In this document: one piece after another, positions 59,397-64,000 of the stretch
How positions within the stretch are numbered: position 1 is the first letter of the stretch
Layout: the number at the start of each line of letters is the position of its first letter
DNA from: Neostapfia colusana
Lineage: Eukaryota; Streptophyta; Magnoliopsida; Poales; Poaceae
NCBI GenBank assembly: GCA_030760725.1
Contig: JASWHV010000019.1
Coordinates: 37,885,944 to 37,949,943, forward strand
Reading direction: 5' to 3'
Length of the DNA: 64,000 bases
Position numbers and translations under genes: made by a program
Notes under the pieces: model-generated
What the model was told of the DNA's origin: nothing
Seen by the model: only the letters and a program-made list of their open reading frames with translations
Databases searched by the model: none

Positions 59397-60806
59397 ACTC
59401 GCCGCCCCCACATAATTTCGGATGCTGAACACGCTGGACACCATGCCGCCGCCGGCTAAACGCCGTAGCTCGCCGGCGACGAGCTCTATGCCTCTGTGCT
59501 ACATCGGCAACGTGTTCCCGCCCTCCTGACCACCTCCTTCGGGTGCTAATCGTCACCACGCTCAGGGTGACCTCGAGAAGCTCGGCATGACCTCGGTTGG
59601 GCACTGAACGGCCGGCAACCTAGACCTCACCGGCGACCCTCCCTTCCGCTGGACTGTTACCGGTGAAACTAGGGTTTGGAACGGTTGCTCCTGCGGTTAT
59701 CTGCTCGGAGAGATGCGCACGGGTGTCTAGAATGTGTGTGAGCTGCAGCTCGACCGGCGGTTGCTCCGCTGCAACAAATTTTGCCGGTGACCGATTGCTA
59801 ACCCTAAGGTGCACCATGGGGGATAACTCGGAATTCTCTCTATACCCTGCATGAAACGGTGAACGGTTTCCTCCCATAGCTTCCTCACACCTGGGCGCAC
59901 TATTTCTTCTCTGGTGGTGGTGCGTGATACCCTCGGCATCGGCCGGTCATCGGTGATCAGAGAACGGCGGCGAAAACACTCGCGAGCGGAGGAAACTGCG
60001 GGGTGGGAGAGCGTCGGTTCAGCCGGGGCGCCGTGATAAGGACCGAGTGGGCGTCGTGCTGGCGCGGTGACTCACGGTTTTCAATGGGCCGTGGCTTCTT
60101 CCACTCAGGCGCGGGAGCAGGAGGTGTCACGCGCTGATCGCCGGCTGCAAGTGACTCGCCCGAATTGCCTTCGGTCCTAAGTCCTCTGACCAGTGGACCC
60201 CCTTCTCCCCTCTAATTTTTCCTCCCCCCTGCTGCTGCAAATATCCCAGCTACTCTCCATTGAATGAGTGACTTAACCACCAAGCCACAGTTTTAATTTG
60301 GTTGCCCAAGTTTGAAATTTGTTTGGCTAAATTTGCTTCACATTTGAACTGAAATTCAAATTCAGTTTTTGAATAAGTGTAAATTTAGCTCCCGACAAGA
60401 TGAACACCAATGGGGATTAAAATTGGTAGACTAACTCAGAAAAATGTGCTGAGTTTGAATATGAAGCTAACTTTTGAATCCATGTGATGAAAGTTGCTGC
60501 AATTTGAATTTACATTCAAATTGGCCTATTTTTCAAATGCCTCCAAAAGTGCCTCAAAAAGTGTTGGATTTGCATGAAATTTGGCCTGAACCTTCCCAAG
60601 ACTATTTAAGTTCTAAGGGTGAGCTAAACCTCTCATGTTCATGTGTAGAAATCCAACTTTGTCAAAGTTAGGACTTTCCCATCTAATCACCCTTCTGATG
60701 GAGGTTACTTGCTCTTCACAAGTCTTCACAAAATATCCACAACAAAAGCTGTGGTGTTGTGAGGTGATGAAAAATTCATGCAAGTCCCTTTTCTTGGGCT
60801 TTTACA
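59397..60806 (-). repeat. Element B 5' LTR, U3 side (part 2 of 2)
   Basis: It resumes ACTCGCCGCCCCC after D's right target copy gtgag (59392-59396) and matches B's left LTR 19499-20912. It contains the GC core to about 60220, then the AT-rich U3-like end, closing CTTTTACA at 60806. ORFs such as 59620-59877 minus have no recognisable domain. Confidence 0.9.
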
Positions 60807-61356
60807 GCTTCATTAGTTCAGTGGCACTAAACGTCTCTCGCACACGGAGGCTACTCGTCTACCGATTCGTGGTTAGAATACCTGCAAATAACTCACACAA
60901 TCGTCAGACTCGGCTGCACACCGAGCCCGGTACCAATACAGTTCATACACCTGTCCGTCATCATTCGCCCGGGTGTTCTCAAGCCAAACACGCCTTGAGC
61001 TACGTGTTCATGTTACTGACCACATCACGGGGTCCCCCAAACTTGCCTGTAGCACGCCAGGGAAAGGCGTTGCTCGAATAACCCAAACAACATGAAGAGT
61101 CGTAAAGGATATTTAAGCGGGCCGGGTTATCTGCCACCCGTGGGGCTCCACCCTTCAGCTTGTGCGCACTGGTGGACAGCACTTACGTGCACCCCCCAAG
61201 ACATATGACGTCCCGAGATGCACGATTTTCTGACATAAACAGATAGGTTAGTATGCCACTTTCTATACGCTAATAACATCCTTATATGGGTACTAACTCG
61301 TTCTTCACCGAGTTTTTGAAAAAGATGACCTTTTTAGTGCCTTAAACCTCAAGCGA
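60807..61356 (-). other. Element H leader fragment with donor-like site
   Basis: It resembles the leaders of A (about 4160-4680) and C. On the minus strand it carries GTGCAC|GTAAGTGC with GT at 61186-61185, the best match to a plant 5' splice site among the leaders. No ORF is supported. Confidence 0.75.
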
Positions 61357-61368
61357 GCTCTGATACCA
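61357..61368 (-). other. Primer binding site, element H
   Basis: The minus strand reads TGGTATCAGAGC, three bases before the LTR start at 61372. Confidence 0.92.
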
Positions 61369-61587
61369 TGCTGACGTGGTCCCACGGCCTCGTCGAGCCA
61401 GGATCACGCTGAGGGGTGCTGCGTTGCACAGCACCTGATAACGCACATCAAAGATACAAAGCGGAAGCAAAGTTTTATTACATAAAGCAGTTTATGAACA
61501 TCTTTACAACACGTTGTTCACGGGCGTAGACTATGCATCGAGTTCACGTTCAGCCCGTGAACGTGTCCCCGCTAGCACGCACACACA

Positions 61588-61676
61588 CTAACACGGCGGC
61601 GTGCATGACTCCCACTCGACGGGGTTTCCCTCTTGGGGTTCCGTCTCCTCCTCGGGAGTCCCTTCCTCATAAATCC
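61588..61676 (-). other. LTR exon-like segment beta, copy in H
   Basis: 89 nt after GCTTTTGCAG. Intact frame, with EEGTPEEETEPQEGNP, VEWESCTPP, and TAG 61590-61588. Of the differences from C, most are synonymous (GAA/GAG, CAG/CAA, GGG/GGA, TCG/TCA) although H is the outermost, oldest element. Confidence 0.52.
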
Positions 61677-62725
61677 CTGCAAAAGCTTCAAACACAAGCA
61701 GTGAGCACGATAGATCAGTAAGTCTGACCCGTCTCTCCTATACATAAAACTTCTACACGAAGGGTTTCAGGGTACATGAGGTAAATAAGTTGCAAAGGAC
61801 TCGCCTAATTATTTGAACCGTACTTTCAAGTTTTAGCAGCAGGTTGTGGAGAATCTCACGCTAAGGCACATGAGAGAGCCGCAATCAAACAGGAAACACA
61901 TTTCTCTCATGTACTTTTCCCAAGGTCAAAAAGAACTTTAATTAGCTCTAAACTACAGCAAGTCATTAACAAACAATGTATAGCTTTCAAATCAGCAAAC
62001 TTTTAACATGTATCTAGTCTGTTCTTTCAACGTCACGGTACAGTGAACAAGTGGTATTCACTGACCGTGATGGACGGCGATTATAATCGATTTACACCTG
62101 CAGGGTTAACCCGTCAGGTACGCCCGTACTCGATGTTGCCTACAGCAACCATCACGGACGTCGTCAGTCAAATATTGAACCGGTCCTATCCTCCCGAGCA
62201 AGAGATCTCTGCACGCGCATCTGCAGTGCCGCCAGCCGATTTACACCTCAAGCTCTCAACCTACCCTCTTGACGACAAGCAATGACTCAATACCCAGCTA
62301 CCCGAGTTACATCGGTTTCCCGGTTCCCATATATCCGGTAGGTCTTTGGTACTGTTCTAGCTTGTTCAACAGGCCCCACACGGCTCGGTTTTCAATCGAC
62401 ATAAGCGGAGCTATGGCACAAAGGCCCCAACGTCCTGCTGCCCTTACTCGCCGCCACGTGTTTCATTTGCTATCTTTACCCGAGTAGTGTGCCTCTAGCC
62501 TATTCTCGCGAACAGTTCGAACAACTTGACTTGTACTGAATCCTACACTAACTTCGCATTGCCGTAGCTAATCGAGGTTTACAAACCTAAGCCCAATCCA
62601 GGGTTTTCTTAGCTATGCATTTGGGTTCTCAAACAAGACTCTAATGCAAAAATTAAGTGGGTGCTCAAAGTAAGTTCTCAAAACAGTAAAATTCATAAAA
62701 ATGGTTAATGCAAACCGGAGCTTGC

Positions 62726-62806
62726 CTTGCTGCTCTTGGTCGTAGGCTAGCTGATCCTCTGGAGTGATGAAGACTAAGACTTCGGGCTCCACCTCAACCT
62801 TAGCGA
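62726..62806 (-). other. LTR exon-like segment alpha, copy in H
   Basis: 81 nt between CATGTAG and AGCAAG|GCAAGC. Intact frame with VEPEVLVFITPEDQ and DQEQQG. The putative GC-AG intron to segment beta is 61677-62725. Confidence 0.52.
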
Positions 62807-62910
62807 CTACATGAGATAATACATATATGTATCAATTTAAATGCATTTGAATTGAAGTTAACTTTGTGGGGTCTATAAGTCTTGTTATACAGGACCAATG
62901 ACTCTGAAAT

Positions 62911-64000
62911 TGTGAGACCTATGTGTGCTGAATACATTGGCTTTGATGATAAAAGTTTTGAATACTACCAAAACACCTTTTTAACAAGGTCCGACTCTAG
63001 GTCCGAGCTCCTGCAAGGTCCGACGTAAGGTCCGACTTGCTTTGTCTAGGTCTGACTTATTTTGGCTAGGTCCGACTTGTTTTTGCTAGCTCCGGTGCTA
63101 GGTACGACTAGCTTTGGTAAGTTCCATGCTAGGTCCGACTAAGCTTTAGTAAGCTCCGGCGCTTGGTCCGTAGCTTTGGTAAGCTCCGGTTCAAGGTCCG
63201 GTTAGCTTTGGTAAGGTTCGGAGCTTGATTGCAATGGTTCTGCTTTTAACTTGCAATTTTTCGGACTTGCTTTACTCTTATGGAAAGTTTTCTTAGTATT
63301 ATTTTACTAAGTTTTTGGTGTGTTTTGGTGGTTATGGCTGATATCATTTTGCTATGGTTTACAACATGCTTATGTGAGGTGCTCACGTAAGATGTTGTTG
63401 TTTCGGAACTAACGAGAATCAAGTCGAGGACTTGTGCTCAGAAGTATTTGTTGTTTATTCATGTGCAGGTGTTGCTTGAGTTCAAGACATGACTCGTGAC
63501 GGGATCCACTGAACTAGTCTTAGGGAGAAGATGAGGTTCAACAACCAAGTTCGGGAGGAATTGTGGTTGAGTTGATCGGGAGGTTGTGCAGTATGTTTGA
63601 ATCAAGAACAATGCATATGAAGGTATCTTGGACGTTGTTGGAAGATGTTTGCACGTGTGCAAGGAGTGGATGGACGTGACTGCATGGTTCCAAGGCGTGA
63701 TGAAGAGATGTGGACGTAAAGAATTGGTCGGAAAGGTTCAACTGACTAGGTTATGGACTCAGGCCGCGGCTAAGTCGTGTTTGACTCAAATATGGAAAGT
63801 TTTGAGTTGGTTATGATAGGATTTCGTGTGGGTCACGAATTTGAGTTGTTTTAGGAATGTTTGGGACGTTACTAAGGTGTTTGGAAGTCTTAAGATTGCT
63901 TCTATCTGCGTGTAGAAGAGTCTTGAGCAGTATTGGAAAGTTACATTTTGAATCCAAGTAGGAGTAGGAGTCCTAGTTTGAATTGGGTTGGCCTTAGGGC
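62911..64000. mobile_element. Element I: left end of an unidentified insertion, perhaps a copia-type LTR
   Basis: H's LTR similarity ends at 62910 and a new sequence starts TGTGAGACCTATGTGTGCTG (62911), consistent with an LTR beginning in TG. It contains a degenerate GGTCCGAC repeat array (about 62985-63230). The opening GGCTTTGATGATAAAAG and the GTCCGA-rich body recall SIRE/Maximus copia LTRs, from memory and with low certainty. No coding domain is seen; short ORFs at 63459-63816 are not supported. It continues past the window edge. Confidence 0.4.
62985..63230 (+). repeat. Degenerate GGTCCGAC tandem repeats
   Basis: About ten irregularly spaced copies of GGTCCGAC or one-base variants (GGTCTGAC, GGTACGAC, GGTCCGGT), several joined by GCTTTGGTAAGCTCCGG. 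The spacing is not regular enough for CRISPR or a satellite. Confidence 0.75.

Larger units (their letters stand above)
17340..60806 (-). mobile_element. Element B: Ty3/gypsy element, hugely expanded by nested insertions
   Basis: Minus-strand element. Left (3') LTR 17340-20912, polypurine tract at 20913, broken gag-pol 21052-24610, leader to 26568, primer site 26569-26580, right (5') LTR 26584-28966 plus 59397-60806. The left LTR lacks its first 217 bp in the window because F is inserted there (17339/17340); its length plus 217 equals the right LTR (3,790 versus 3,793 bp). D splits the right LTR with a gtgag duplication. The right flank after 60806 is the leader of element H, so the target duplication should begin gcttc (60807-60811). 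The integrase core and most of the chromodomain are deleted, so B is non-autonomous. Confidence 0.88.
60807..62910 (-). mobile_element. Element H: oldest visible gypsy element, leader and LTR fragments
   Basis: Minus-strand leader (60807-61356), primer site (61357-61368) and LTR from 61372 (TGACGTGGTCCCACGG), the same subfamily as C (C's LTR end read on the other strand). B is inserted in the leader at 60806/60807 and another sequence replaces the LTR after 62910. Its gag-pol lies left of B, off-window. Confidence 0.85.
61372..62910 (-). repeat. Element H 5' LTR, R-U5 part only
   Basis: It matches C's LTR end (about 44760-46349) in reverse. It contains segment beta and its AATAAA (minus sense 61479-61474) and segment alpha. 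The match to C fades at 62905-62915 (CAATGACTCTGAAAT), where element I begins. Confidence 0.85.

Noticed and set aside
62985..63230. GGTCCGAC repeats as a CRISPR array
   Set aside because: Copies are degenerate and unevenly spaced, and the context is plant retrotransposon DNA.

Overview
The window is plant nuclear DNA, most likely from a grass. Long LTRs carry CGCCGG-rich cores bordered by GTGGGNCCCACATGTCA-like motifs, which are common in grass promoters, and the primer sites match plant initiator tRNA-Met (TGGTATCAGAGC). No ordinary host gene, rRNA, tRNA gene or CRISPR array was recognised. Nearly the whole 64 kb is a stack of nested Ty3/gypsy LTR retrotransposons of the chromovirus Del/Tekay (RIRE3-like) type: CCHC gag, DSGATH protease, FIDD reverse transcriptase, RNase H, HHCC/DDE integrase and a C-terminal chromodomain, between LTRs of 3.7-4.9 kb. 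Lineage and organism are inferred from motifs by eye, not from a search.

Reconstructed nesting (minus strand unless stated). H is outermost: leader 60807-61371, LTR 61372-62910. B (off-window left to 60806) sits in H's leader. F (off-window left to 17339) sits in B's left LTR. A (off-window left to 8948) sits in F's leader. G, a plus-strand solo LTR (11744-15948, TSD agagc), sits in F's LTR. D (28967-59391, TSD gtgag) sits in B's right LTR. C, plus strand (30243-46349), sits in D's left LTR. I (62911 to window end, perhaps a copia-type LTR) interrupts H's LTR. All seven junctions lie in an LTR or leader, none in gag-pol.

Region by region: 1-3158 broken gag-pol of A; 3159-8948 its leader and LTR; 8949-17339 F leader and LTR split by G; 17340-20912 B left LTR; 20913-24610 broken gag-pol of B lacking the integrase core; 24611-28966 B leader and first part of its right LTR; 28967-30242 start of D left LTR; 30243-46349 complete C; 46355-48939 rest of D left LTR; 48940-53556 broken gag-pol of D; 53557-59391 D leader and right LTR; 59397-60806 rest of B right LTR; 60807-62910 H; 62911-64000 I.

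Three features go beyond standard retroelement annotation. (1) LTRs of two subfamilies carry two short segments that behave like exons of one protein-coding gene: an 81-nt internal segment (motif PEVLDF) and an 89- or 98-nt terminal segment ending in a stop, with AATAAA about 100 nt further on in most copies. The frame joins correctly across a putative GC-AG intron in both subfamilies. (2) All four visible gag starts lie 0-1 nt after a YAG, and each leader has a strong GT donor 170-355 nt past the primer site, so gag mRNA is probably spliced. (3) Element C carries an extra coiled-coil ORF between leader and gag, with its own acceptor-like site at its ATG. LTRs and leaders are also mosaics of exchanged blocks.
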